From NCBI GenBank assembly GCA_027051315.1, contig JALTZE010000042.1:1-5886 (forward strand): 5,886 nt of DNA, given 5' to 3'. The DNA comes from Micavibrio sp. (lineage in GTDB: Bacteria > Pseudomonadota > Alphaproteobacteria > Micavibrionales > Micavibrionaceae). Below are positions 1 through 5,173 of this stretch, one piece after another (the stretch's first letter is position 1; each line of letters opens with the position of its first letter). Position numbers and translations under genes: made by a program. The notes beneath the pieces were generated by a model. It was not told where the DNA came from, did no database searches, and was given only the letters and a program-made list of their open reading frames with translations.

Positions 1-87
1 TTTATAGATGATTCTTCCCCTATCAAAACTAGTTTCCCTGATTTTATTAACCTGATGAACAATTTGGGAGCAAATATAAATGGATAA
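1..87 (+). CDS. aroA: 3-phosphoshikimate 1-carboxyvinyltransferase (EPSP synthase), C-terminal end only
   Basis: The frame beginning at base 1 is open for 28 codons and ends at TAA 85-87. The residues include IDDSSPIKTSFPDF followed by NLMNNLGANI, which match the conserved C-terminal end of EPSP synthase (a 'TSFP-x-F-x-x-LM-x-x-LGA' pattern). The enzyme joins shikimate-3-phosphate and phosphoenolpyruvate in the cytoplasmic shikimate pathway. Its position directly before cmk is the usual alphaproteobacterial gene order, which supports the call on such a short fragment. The stop codon overlaps the cmk start by 8 bp, so the two genes are probably translationally coupled and co-transcribed. Everything upstream, including the active site, lies outside the window. 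Confidence 0.85.
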   Translation, partial: FIDDSSPIKTSFPDFINLMNNLGANING

Positions 88-739
88 AAAAATTATAATA
101 GCAATAGATGGGCCCTCAGCAAGTGGCAAAGGAACATTAGGCAGGAATCTTGCCAAAAAATTAGGCTATGACTATATGGATACAGGAGCCTTATATAGGC
201 TAATTGCAAAAACAATGATTGATAAAGGAATTGATGAAAAAGATACAGACAAAATCATAGAATTAGCCACCAATATAAAAAACTCATTTAATATATCACA
301 ATTATCAAATCCAGAGCTTAAAACAGATACAGTAGGAATACTTACCTCTAAAATATCTGTAATTCCCGAAGTAAGAAATATACTTACAGACATACAAAGC
401 AACTTCGCCAATCATAACACTGCAAAAGGAGCAATACTTGACGGAAGAGATATAGGTACAGTCATTTGCCCTCATGCAGATATTAAACTATTTATAACCG
501 CAACAACAGAAACTCGTGCTGCTCGTAGAACCAAAGAACTAAATGAAAAAAACATATCTGCATCATATGAAGATGTTCTAAAAGAAATGCAAGAAAGGGA
601 TAAACGTGATGCCAACAGAGATATATCCCCAATGAAACCAGCACATGACGCTTATATAATAAATACATCATATATAGATGAAAATGAAGTTATGAAAAAG
701 GTTCTTGCTGTTATAGGTAATAAACTATCAAAAATATAA
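80..739 (+). CDS. cmk: Cytidylate kinase (CMP/dCMP kinase)
   Basis: Cytoplasmic nucleoside monophosphate kinase that transfers phosphate from ATP to CMP or dCMP in pyrimidine nucleotide recycling. The 219-residue length is typical. Visible motifs in order are the P-loop GPSASGKGT (residues 11-19), the DTGALYR segment that follows it in this family (34-40), a TSKIS stretch in the CMP-binding region (89-93), DGRDIGT (121-127), and the Arg-rich lid and C-terminal signature RDANRDISP (176-184) ending in DAYIINTS. No key residue appears to be missing. The ATG at 80 is preceded by a GGGAG Shine-Dalgarno at 66-70 (9-nt spacer), which lies inside the aroA tail, and the first eight bases overlap aroA. 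It sits upstream of rpsA as in most proteobacteria. No terminator is seen after its stop, so read-through into rpsA is likely. Confidence 0.97.
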   Translation: MDKKIIIAIDGPSASGKGTLGRNLAKKLGYDYMDTGALYRLIAKTMIDKGIDEKDTDKIIELATNIKNSFNISQLSNPELKTDTVGILTSKISVIPEVRNILTDIQSNFANHNTAKGAILDGRDIGTVICPHADIKLFITATTETRAARRTKELNEKNISASYEDVLKEMQERDKRDANRDISPMKPAHDAYIINTSYIDENEVMKKVLAVIGNKLSKI

Positions 740-770
740 AAAAACTTATAAAACTCTTAAATATAAACAC

Positions 771-799
771 TTGCAAAACAAATATATTTCCTTTAAATA
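771..799 (+). promoter_or_regulatory. Possible sigma-70-type promoter for rpsA
   Basis: TTGCAA at 771-776 (inside CTTGCA, near the alphaproteobacterial -35 CTTGAC) is followed after 16-17 bp by a weak AT-rich -10 (TTAAAT 793-798 or TAAATA 794-799). A start near 803-807 would place the first leader hairpin at the very 5' end of the transcript, and that agreement is the main support. Each hexamer matches the consensus only about four positions out of six in AT-rich DNA, so this is tentative. rpsA may also be transcribed from upstream of aroA or cmk. Confidence 0.38.
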
Positions 800-806
800 T
801 GACCCG

Positions 807-899
807 CCTCATGCTCATTAAAGCATAAGGTAAGCTGTTTATTACAGCTTCAGCCAGCTTTACGTCTATTAAAATAATCTGGAAAACCAGAGGACGTAA
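807..899 (+). promoter_or_regulatory. Structured 5' leader of rpsA with three consecutive hairpins
   Basis: Three stem-loops lie back to back. H1 pairs CCT 807-809 with AGG 828-830 and, after one C/A mismatch, ATGCT 811-815 with AGCAT 822-826, with a 6-nt loop. H2 pairs AAGCTGT 832-838 with ACAGCTT 844-850 around a TTATT loop. H3 pairs TTACGTC 860-866 with GACGTAA 893-899 and contains an inner stem TCTGG 878-882 / CCAGA 887-891 capped by AAAA. The rpsA Shine-Dalgarno (AAAGGA 918-923) lies 18 nt beyond H3. In gammaproteobacteria the rpsA leader also folds into several hairpins, and S1 represses its own synthesis through it. By analogy this is probably an autoregulatory or translation-enhancing leader. 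The pairing is seen; the function is inferred. Confidence 0.6.
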
Positions 900-932
900 T
901 TTAAAACTGGTATAAAGAAAGGAAAATTAATC

Positions 933-2636
933 ATGGCACATATAGCCGCAAATCTAAAAGACCGCGAAGAATCAAGCGAATTTGCAACACTTCTCGGCGA
1001 ATCTCTAGGCGAAAGCTCCTCATTTATAGGGTCTGTCGTAAAAGGAACTGTTATCAAAGTACAAGATGATGCAGTAATAGTAGATGTTGGTCTAAAATCA
1101 GAAGGCCGCATACCTTTACGTGAATTTTCATTACCAGGTCAGGAAACTGAAATAAATGAAGGTGATATAGTAGAAGTTTACGTAGAACGCATGGAAAATA
1201 AAAATGGTGAATCCGTATTATCACGTGAAAAAGCAAGACGTGAAGAAGCATGGATTGAACTTGAAAAATCATGTGAGAAAAGTGAAAAAGTTACAGGTGT
1301 AATATTTGGACGAGTCAAAGGTGGCTTCACAGTCGACCTTGGTGGTGCTATTGCATTCTTACCAGGTTCACAAGTAGATATTCGCCCAGTAAAAGATGTA
1401 TCTCCTTTAATGGGTACACCTCAACCTTTCCATATCCTTAAAATGGATAGAACACGCGGAAACATAGTAGTATCACGCCGTGCCGTTCTTGAAGAAAGCC
1501 GCGAAGAAGCAAGAGGCGAGCTAATGAAAAATCTTGGCGAAGGTCAGGTTCTTCAAGGTGTTGTCAAAAACATCACCGATTACGGTGCATTTGTTGACCT
1601 TGGTGGTGTTGATGGTCTTTTACACGTTACAGATATATCATGGAAACGTGTTAATCATCCATCAGAAATTCTTCAAATCGGTCAGACAATTGATGTACAA
1701 ATCATTAAATATAATGAAGAAACAAACCGTATATCACTTGGCATGAAGCAACTCCAAGATGACCCTTGGGCAGATATAGAAGCAAGATTCCCTGTCGGAG
1801 AGAAATTCAAAGGTAGAATTACAAATATTGCTGATTATGGTGCCTTCGTAGAGCTAGAAGACGGTATCGAAGGGCTTGTTCACGTTTCTGAAATGTCATG
1901 GACAAAGAAAAACGTACATCCAGGTAAAATAGTTTCAACATCTCAGGAAGTTGAAGTTGTTATTCTGGAAGTTGACGCTGAAAAACGTCGTATATCTTTA
2001 GGCATTAAACAATGCCAAGAAAATCCATGGCAAAAATTTGCTGATGAACATGAAGTTGGTCAGGAAATAGAAGGAGAAATCAGAAATAAAACAGAATTCG
2101 GTCTATTCGTTTCTTTGGACGAAGAAATCGATGGTATGGTTCACCTTTCTGACATTTCTTGGGAAGATTCAACAGAAGAAGCTTTAACATCCTTTGAAAA
2201 AGGACAAACTGTTAAAGCTAAAATACTTGAAATGGACCCTGAAAAAGAACGTGTTGCTCTTGGTATCAAACAACTTACAGAAAATCCATTTTCTGGTGCT
2301 ATGGAAGGAATTTCCAAAGGTGCAGTTGTTACAGGAACAATCACCGAAATATCTGACAAAGACATTACAGTATCTGTAAATAATGTTCTAACAGGAACAA
2401 TCAAAAAATCAGACCTTTCACGTGAACGTTCAGAACAACGAACAGATCGTTTCGCAGTTGGCGAAAAGGTTGATGCTAAAGTAATGTCAATTGATGCCAA
2501 GAACCATAAGCTTGGTCTATCTATCAAAGCTCGTGAGCTTGATGAAGATAAAAAAGCAATGGAAGAGTTTGGCTCAACAGAATCAGGAGCTTCTCTTGGT
2601 GATATTCTTGGCGCAGCTTTAAACGAACAAAAATAA
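933..2636 (+). CDS. rpsA: 30S ribosomal protein S1
   Basis: RNA-binding protein of the small ribosomal subunit that helps to load structured or weak-SD mRNAs. Its 567 residues are close to the usual length (about 557 in E. coli). Six S1 (OB-fold) repeats can be read at roughly residues 33-100, 117-183, 204-272, 289-358, 376-445 and 462-532. Repeats 3 and 4 are the most canonical, each with DYGAFV near residues 216 and 301 followed by GLLHV or GLVHV and an ISW or MSW. Repeats 1 and 2 are divergent, as is usual for the ribosome-docking part. The short acidic N-terminus and the C-terminal tail after repeat 6 (about 533-567) look normal. The start is supported by AAAGGA at 918-923 with a 9-nt spacer. 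It lies after cmk and before ihfB, the conserved order. A strong intrinsic terminator follows the stop. Confidence 0.98.
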   Translation: MAHIAANLKDREESSEFATLLGESLGESSSFIGSVVKGTVIKVQDDAVIVDVGLKSEGRIPLREFSLPGQETEINEGDIVEVYVERMENKNGESVLSREKARREEAWIELEKSCEKSEKVTGVIFGRVKGGFTVDLGGAIAFLPGSQVDIRPVKDVSPLMGTPQPFHILKMDRTRGNIVVSRRAVLEESREEARGELMKNLGEGQVLQGVVKNITDYGAFVDLGGVDGLLHVTDISWKRVNHPSEILQIGQTIDVQIIKYNEETNRISLGMKQLQDDPWADIEARFPVGEKFKGRITNIADYGAFVELEDGIEGLVHVSEMSWTKKNVHPGKIVSTSQEVEVVILEVDAEKRRISLGIKQCQENPWQKFADEHEVGQEIEGEIRNKTEFGLFVSLDEEIDGMVHLSDISWEDSTEEALTSFEKGQTVKAKILEMDPEKERVALGIKQLTENPFSGAMEGISKGAVVTGTITEISDKDITVSVNNVLTGTIKKSDLSRERSEQRTDRFAVGEKVDAKVMSIDAKNHKLGLSIKARELDEDKKAMEEFGSTESGASLGDILGAALNEQK

Positions 2637-2642
2637 TTATAC

Positions 2643-2665
2643 TTTCCCCTGCAATATTAGGGAAA
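2643..2665 (+). other. Small hairpin just downstream of rpsA
   Basis: TTTCCC (2643-2648) pairs with GGGAAA (2660-2665) around an 11-nt loop, starting 7 bases after the rpsA stop. It is not followed by a T-run and so is not a terminator by itself. It may protect the 3' end of the rpsA mRNA or simply precede the true terminator about 20 bp further on. Confidence 0.35.
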
Positions 2666-2682
2666 AATAAAAAACAAACGAG

Positions 2683-2712
2683 AAGCCGAAAAATATTTTT
2701 CGGCTTTTTGTT
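2683..2712 (+). terminator. Rho-independent terminator of the (aroA-)cmk-rpsA unit
   Basis: AAGCCGAAAAA at 2683-2693 is the exact reverse complement of TTTTTCGGCTT at 2696-2706, so 2683-2706 is a perfect 24-bp palindrome centred on TA. The G+C core AGCCG/CGGCT sits at the base, directly followed by a T-rich tract (TTT, then GTTT) to 2712. The A-run before the core means it could also work on the opposite strand. It separates rpsA from ihfB, so ihfB probably needs its own promoter. Confidence 0.9.
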
Positions 2713-2730
2713 TATTATCAATGACTTTCA

Positions 2731-2777
2731 CTTGACTATATCAATAAAAATGAGTCATCATATTACTATATTATAAA
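2731..2777 (+). promoter_or_regulatory. Probable ihfB promoter region (elements not firmly assigned)
   Basis: A promoter is expected here because a strong terminator precedes ihfB. CTTGAC at 2731-2736 matches the alphaproteobacterial -35, but at 16-18 bp spacing only poor -10 matches occur (around 2754-2761). Better -10-like hexamers (TATTAT 2769-2774, TATAAA 2772-2777) lie too far downstream for that -35. ATGACT 2721-2726 and AGTCAT 2753-2758 form a 6-bp inverted repeat around the -35 candidate, which could be an operator or chance. Confidence 0.3.
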
Positions 2778-2802
2778 AGATTCATGCTGGAGTTATATTA
2801 AA

Positions 2803-3084
2803 ATGACAAAGTCCGAGCTAGTACAAATTTTAGCCGAGCAAAATCCTCATCTTTATCTAAGAGATGTAGAAAAGATAGTAGACACAATTTTCGAAGAAAT
2901 TACGAAAGCTCTAACTAATGGAGATAGAGTAGAACTTCGTGGTTTTGGTGCATTCTCTGTAAAGAAAAGGGACGCTCGCATAGGTAGAAACCCAAGAACT
3001 GGAGAAGCTGTTGAAATCGCAGCAAAAAACTTGCCATTTTTCAAAACAGGAAAAGCTTTACGTGACCGTCTTAATAATAAATAA
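2803..3084 (+). CDS. ihfB: Integration host factor subunit beta
   Basis: Small nucleoid protein of the HU/IHF family. With IHF-alpha (encoded elsewhere) it bends DNA sharply at specific sites to assist transcription, recombination and replication. The 93-residue length is normal. It begins with the helical dimerisation region TKSELVQIL and a [10 protein letters not shown] segment typical of the beta subunit. The family signature runs through [15 protein letters not shown] (42-56) and GRNPRTGE (61-68), whose Pro64 is the residue that wedges between bases, and ends with the [13 protein letters not shown] tail. The beta subunit is chosen over HU or IHF-alpha because of the NPHLY segment, the PFFKTGK tail and the position after rpsA. 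The ATG is preceded by GGAG at 2789-2792 (10-nt spacer). No intrinsic terminator is visible after the stop. Confidence 0.96.
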   Translation: MTKSELVQILAEQNPHLYLRDVEKIVDTIFEEITKALTNGDRVELRGFGAFSVKKRDARIGRNPRTGEAVEIAAKNLPFFKTGKALRDRLNNK

Positions 3085-3090
3085 TTAAAA

Positions 3091-3119
3091 TTGACAAATA
3101 TATAAAAAAAAATTGCATT
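3091..3119 (+). promoter_or_regulatory. Possible promoter for the leader/aminotransferase transcript
   Basis: A perfect TTGACA (3091-3096) begins 7 bp after the ihfB stop. At 17-bp spacing the -10 would be TGCATT (3114-3119), a weak match. If used, transcription would begin around 3125 and give a leader of about 210 nt before the aminotransferase. The surroundings are very AT-rich, so a chance match is quite possible. Confidence 0.28.
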
Positions 3120-3140
3120 TATTAAAACTATATGTTCATA

Positions 3141-3158
3141 ATATAAGAAGTCTTATAT
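3141..3158. repeat. Perfect 18-bp dyad (8-bp arms, 2-bp centre)
   Basis: ATATAAGA at 3141-3148 is the exact reverse complement of TCTTATAT at 3151-3158, separated by AG. As RNA it would form a 7-bp stem with an AAGT loop. As DNA it has the size and symmetry of a binding site for a dimeric regulator. It lies downstream of the putative TTGACA and upstream of the small Ala-rich frame. Its function is unknown. Confidence 0.5.
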
Positions 3159-3176
3159 CAATCAAGGATATAAAAG

Positions 3177-3284
3177 TTGATTATTACAGGCATGATACAA
3201 ATTATCACAAAATTCATAGTAGCAGCATCAAGCTGCGCGAGTTTTGCTTGTGCCAATGCCGCCGCAGCGGCAGCAAAAATGTAA
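3177..3284 (+). CDS. Putative Ala-rich leader peptide before the aminotransferase
   Basis: Short frame ending at TAA 3282-3284. With the TTG start at 3177 it has 35 codons and an AAGGA Shine-Dalgarno at 3164-3168 with an ideal 8-nt spacer. An internal ATG at 3192 would give 30 residues but has only AGG one base upstream. An in-frame TAA at 3171-3173 limits the 5' side. The first part is hydrophobic (ITKFIVAASS). Read from the ATG, 11 of 30 residues are Ala, including six in a row (codons at 3258-3275), followed by Lys-Met-stop. The Ala codons include GCC and GCG, in a G+C-rich patch unlike the neighbouring genes. A run of one amino acid just before the stop, next to alternative hairpins and a biosynthetic-type gene, is the hallmark of an attenuator leader peptide. 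No known peptide is recognised, and the other two frames are also open across the Ala run. Confidence 0.42.
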   Translation: MIITGMIQIITKFIVAASSCASFACANAAAAAAKM

Positions 3285-3340
3285 TATCGGCTTTATCCAA
3301 TTTTCAAATATAATAAAAGAAAGAAGAGGACGGGCCGATG
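3222..3340 (+). promoter_or_regulatory. Candidate attenuator / start-codon-sequestering leader RNA
   Basis: Four segments can pair in mutually exclusive ways. Segment 1, GCAGC 3222-3226, pairs with segment 2, GCTGC 3232-3236. Segment 2 (as GCTGCG 3232-3237) also pairs with segment 3, CGCAGC 3263-3268. Alternatively TGCCGC 3257-3262 pairs with GCGGCA 3267-3272 around a 4-nt loop, extendable by TTTTGC 3242-3247 with GCAAAA 3273-3278. Downstream, ATCGGC 3286-3291 is the exact complement of GCCGAT 3334-3339, which includes the first two bases of the aminotransferase ATG, and flanking G-U pairs extend it to 9 bp. No T-run follows any hairpin, so if this is attenuation it would act on translation rather than by intrinsic termination. 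About 64% of bases 3222-3274 are G or C. The pairings are seen; regulation is inferred. Confidence 0.4.
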
Positions 3341-4570
3341 AGAAAAGCGGATTACCCGATAAATAGCATTTTATCAAAAACAAATAATAATTTATCGAAT
3401 AAATCAAAAAAAAATTACTGCCGCGATACTATAGAAAACATGAAAAAATCTGAATGGTCAGTAATAGCGCAATATGGTAGAGCAAAATCAGGCACAATAA
3501 AGCTAGATGTTGGTGAAGGAGACGTCCCTACCCCTGATTTTATAGTAAATGCTGCACAAAATGCAATGAACAAAGGTGATATGTTCTACGGTCCTGTTCT
3601 TGGTTCTGACGAACTAAGAGAATCAATATCATCATACTATCAACGAATACACGGCTATAAAATAGAATCTTCAAGAATATTTGTAACTCCATCTGGAACT
3701 GCTGCTATACATTATTCACTATCTACTTTAGTTGATGTCGGTGATGAAGTTGTAGCAGTAACACCCTTATGGCGGAATCTTCTCGGAGCAATTGACCTCC
3801 AACAAGGAATCACAAAAGAAGTTCCCCTAACCCATGAAATAGGGAAAGGCTGGAAACTGGATATGGATAAGCTATTTAATAGCTGCACAGAAAAAACTAA
3901 GGTCATTATCATTAATTCGCCCAATAATCCAACCGGCTGGATAATGCCAGTAAAAGATATGAAAATCTTGATGGAATATGCAAGAAAACACGATATATGG
4001 ATTGTATCTGATGAAGTTTATTCCAGATTTATCTATGACACACATCGTGCACCAAGCTTTCTTGATATAGCCAAAGAAGATGATAAACTTTTGGTAGTCA
4101 ACAGCTTTTCTAAAAATTGGTGCATGACAGGATGGAGATTAGGCTGGATAACAGGACCAGAAAAAATAGCCGAGAAAATATATAATGTAGCTTTATATAG
4201 TGCTATGGGAGTAAGCCCCTTCATACAACAAGGCGGAATAGCAGCATTAGAACAAGGGGAAAACTTCTTAAAACAAATGCGTAAAAACAGCCTTGAAAAT
4301 AGAGAATATATATATGAACGTTTTAAGAATATGGATAAAATAATATCCGATAAACCAGAAGCAACATTTTATAGCTTCTTTAAAATTGATGGTGTTGATG
4401 ATTGTATATCTTTCACAAAAGAGCTTATAGACAAAAAAAATATTATATTTGCCCCTGGATACGCATTTTCAAAACATACAAAAGGATATATGCGTCTTTG
4501 TTTTGCAGTCCCAAAACACAAACTTGAAACCGCAATAAACCGTCTTGAAGAAATAATCAAAGATTATTGA
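3338..4570 (+). CDS. PLP-dependent class I/II aminotransferase, substrate unassigned
   Basis: Fold-type I aminotransferase of the aspartate-aminotransferase superfamily. It should transfer an amino group between an amino acid and a 2-oxo acid through pyridoxal phosphate in the cytoplasm. The 410 residues include LDVGEGDVPTPDF (56-68), the phosphate-binding region TPSGTAAIHY (117-126), NSPNNPTG (193-200, with PLP-contacting Asn197), SDEVY (224-228, with Asp225 and Tyr228), SFSKNWCMTGWRLGW with the Schiff-base Lys259 and Arg267, and the substrate-carboxylate Arg386 in YMRLCFA. All catalytic residues are present. The start at 3338 is backed by GAGGA 3326-3330 (7-nt spacer), but it adds about 34 Asn/Ser/Lys-rich residues that the family usually lacks. 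An in-frame ATG at 3440 (Met35, just before the conserved part) lacks a clear SD. The gene follows the Ala-rich leader, so alanine or a related amino acid is a candidate substrate (inference). Confidence 0.92.
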   Translation: MRKADYPINSILSKTNNNLSNKSKKNYCRDTIENMKKSEWSVIAQYGRAKSGTIKLDVGEGDVPTPDFIVNAAQNAMNKGDMFYGPVLGSDELRESISSYYQRIHGYKIESSRIFVTPSGTAAIHYSLSTLVDVGDEVVAVTPLWRNLLGAIDLQQGITKEVPLTHEIGKGWKLDMDKLFNSCTEKTKVIIINSPNNPTGWIMPVKDMKILMEYARKHDIWIVSDEVYSRFIYDTHRAPSFLDIAKEDDKLLVVNSFSKNWCMTGWRLGWITGPEKIAEKIYNVALYSAMGVSPFIQQGGIAALEQGENFLKQMRKNSLENREYIYERFKNMDKIISDKPEATFYSFFKIDGVDDCISFTKELIDKKNIIFAPGYAFSKHTKGYMRLCFAVPKHKLETAINRLEEIIKDY

Positions 4571-4578
4571 CAAACCAG

Positions 4579-4584
4579 TATAAT
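4579..4584 (+). promoter_or_regulatory. Perfect TATAAT -10 candidate before the methyltransferase gene
   Basis: TATAAT occurs 18 bp before the ATG at 4603. Transcription from it would begin about 4591, leaving a leader of only about a dozen bases, which fits the absence of a Shine-Dalgarno before this gene. At 17-bp spacing the -35 position (4556-4561, ATCAAA) is poor. A consensus TTGACA at 4567-4572 is only 6 bp away and cannot serve as its -35. Confidence 0.3.
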
Positions 4585-4602
4585 CTTCTTTAAAACTTCA
4601 CC

Positions 4603-5136
4603 ATGCGTGGATTTTTTGGAATAGGTGTTGAAGGCATAAGCAAGGAACAAAATGTAGGTACAATAGTACGTACAGCTCATGCCTTTGGTGCTTCATTCTT
4701 TTTAACTATAAATCCAGAAGTTAATATAAAAGATATAAGAAAAACAGATACATCAGGAGCATTTGAACATCTTCCATATTATCAATACGATAATATTAAA
4801 GAAATGAAACTACCAAAATCCTGTAGAATAGTTGGCGTTGAACTTACTGATAATGCCATAGAATTACCAAGCTTTAGACATCCATCTCAAGCATTATATA
4901 TGCTTGGTCCAGAAATGGGCTCATTATCAAAAGAAATGCAAGAAAAATGTAGTTTTATAGTAAAAATACCTATGAAATTCTGTGTTAATGTAGGAATAGC
5001 ATCATCAATCATAATGTATGACAGGTCACTCCAATTTGGTACATACGCCCCTCGTCCAGTAAGAAGCGGTGGCCCCACCGAACCAAAACCAACACCAATT
5101 AAATCATATAGAAGAAAAAGCAGAACAACAAAATAA
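4603..5136 (+). CDS. SpoU/TrmH-family RNA 2'-O-methyltransferase
   Basis: SAM-dependent SPOUT methyltransferase expected to methylate a ribose 2'-OH in tRNA or rRNA. It has 177 residues, the compact size without an N-terminal extension. The three SpoU motifs are visible: motif 1 around NVGTIVRTAHAFGA (17-30, with Asn17 and the presumed catalytic Arg23), motif 2 LGPEMGSLSKE (101-111, with Glu104 and Gly106) and motif 3 KIPMKFCVNVGIASSIIMYD (121-140, with Asn129). The APRPVRSGGPTEP segment (149-161) and a Lys/Arg-rich tail are shared with alphaproteobacterial members of this subfamily, from memory. The target nucleotide cannot be told. It begins 32 bp after the aminotransferase stop and may be co-transcribed, although a TATAAT precedes it. 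No Shine-Dalgarno is seen before the ATG, so translation may be leaderless-like or initiated weakly. Confidence 0.92.
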   Translation: MRGFFGIGVEGISKEQNVGTIVRTAHAFGASFFLTINPEVNIKDIRKTDTSGAFEHLPYYQYDNIKEMKLPKSCRIVGVELTDNAIELPSFRHPSQALYMLGPEMGSLSKEMQEKCSFIVKIPMKFCVNVGIASSIIMYDRSLQFGTYAPRPVRSGGPTEPKPTPIKSYRRKSRTTK

Positions 5137-5173
5137 TGCCATTATCTTTAAGATTAGCTATATAATATAATTA

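Noticed and set aside
1534..1746. Forward out-of-frame ORF inside rpsA
   Set aside because: It overlaps S1 repeat 3, which is highly conserved in the main frame; no independent evidence.
2141..2527. 128-codon reverse frame inside rpsA, the longest of several antisense frames
   Set aside because: It lies wholly within the S1 repeats, has no family features, and is a shadow of a strongly coding gene.
933..2636. Near-repeated segments within rpsA, considered as a DNA repeat array
   Set aside because: They are the homologous S1 domains of one protein, diverged at nucleotide level; fully explained by the gene family.
3180..3300. Ala-rich reverse-strand reading frame over the G+C island
   Set aside because: It has no usable start codon or Shine-Dalgarno. 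The Ala richness follows from the self-complementary G+C repeat units being read on either strand.
3113..3313. 66-codon forward frame across the ihfB-aminotransferase gap, in frame with the aminotransferase
   Set aside because: It starts at a TTG with no Shine-Dalgarno, has no recognisable motif, and ends in two tandem TAA codons before the aminotransferase. The Ala-rich frame over the same bases has the better initiation signal. It is not excluded as a remnant.
3256..3361. Third forward frame from an ATG inside the G+C island, overlapping the aminotransferase start
   Set aside because: It has no SD, shows no family resemblance, and overlaps a well-supported start; probably an accidental open frame.
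5144..5154. ATCTT-T-AAGAT palindrome between the convergent methyltransferase and DotA-like genes, considered as a terminator
   Set aside because: Only five A/T-rich pairs, no usable loop and no T-run; too weak to call.
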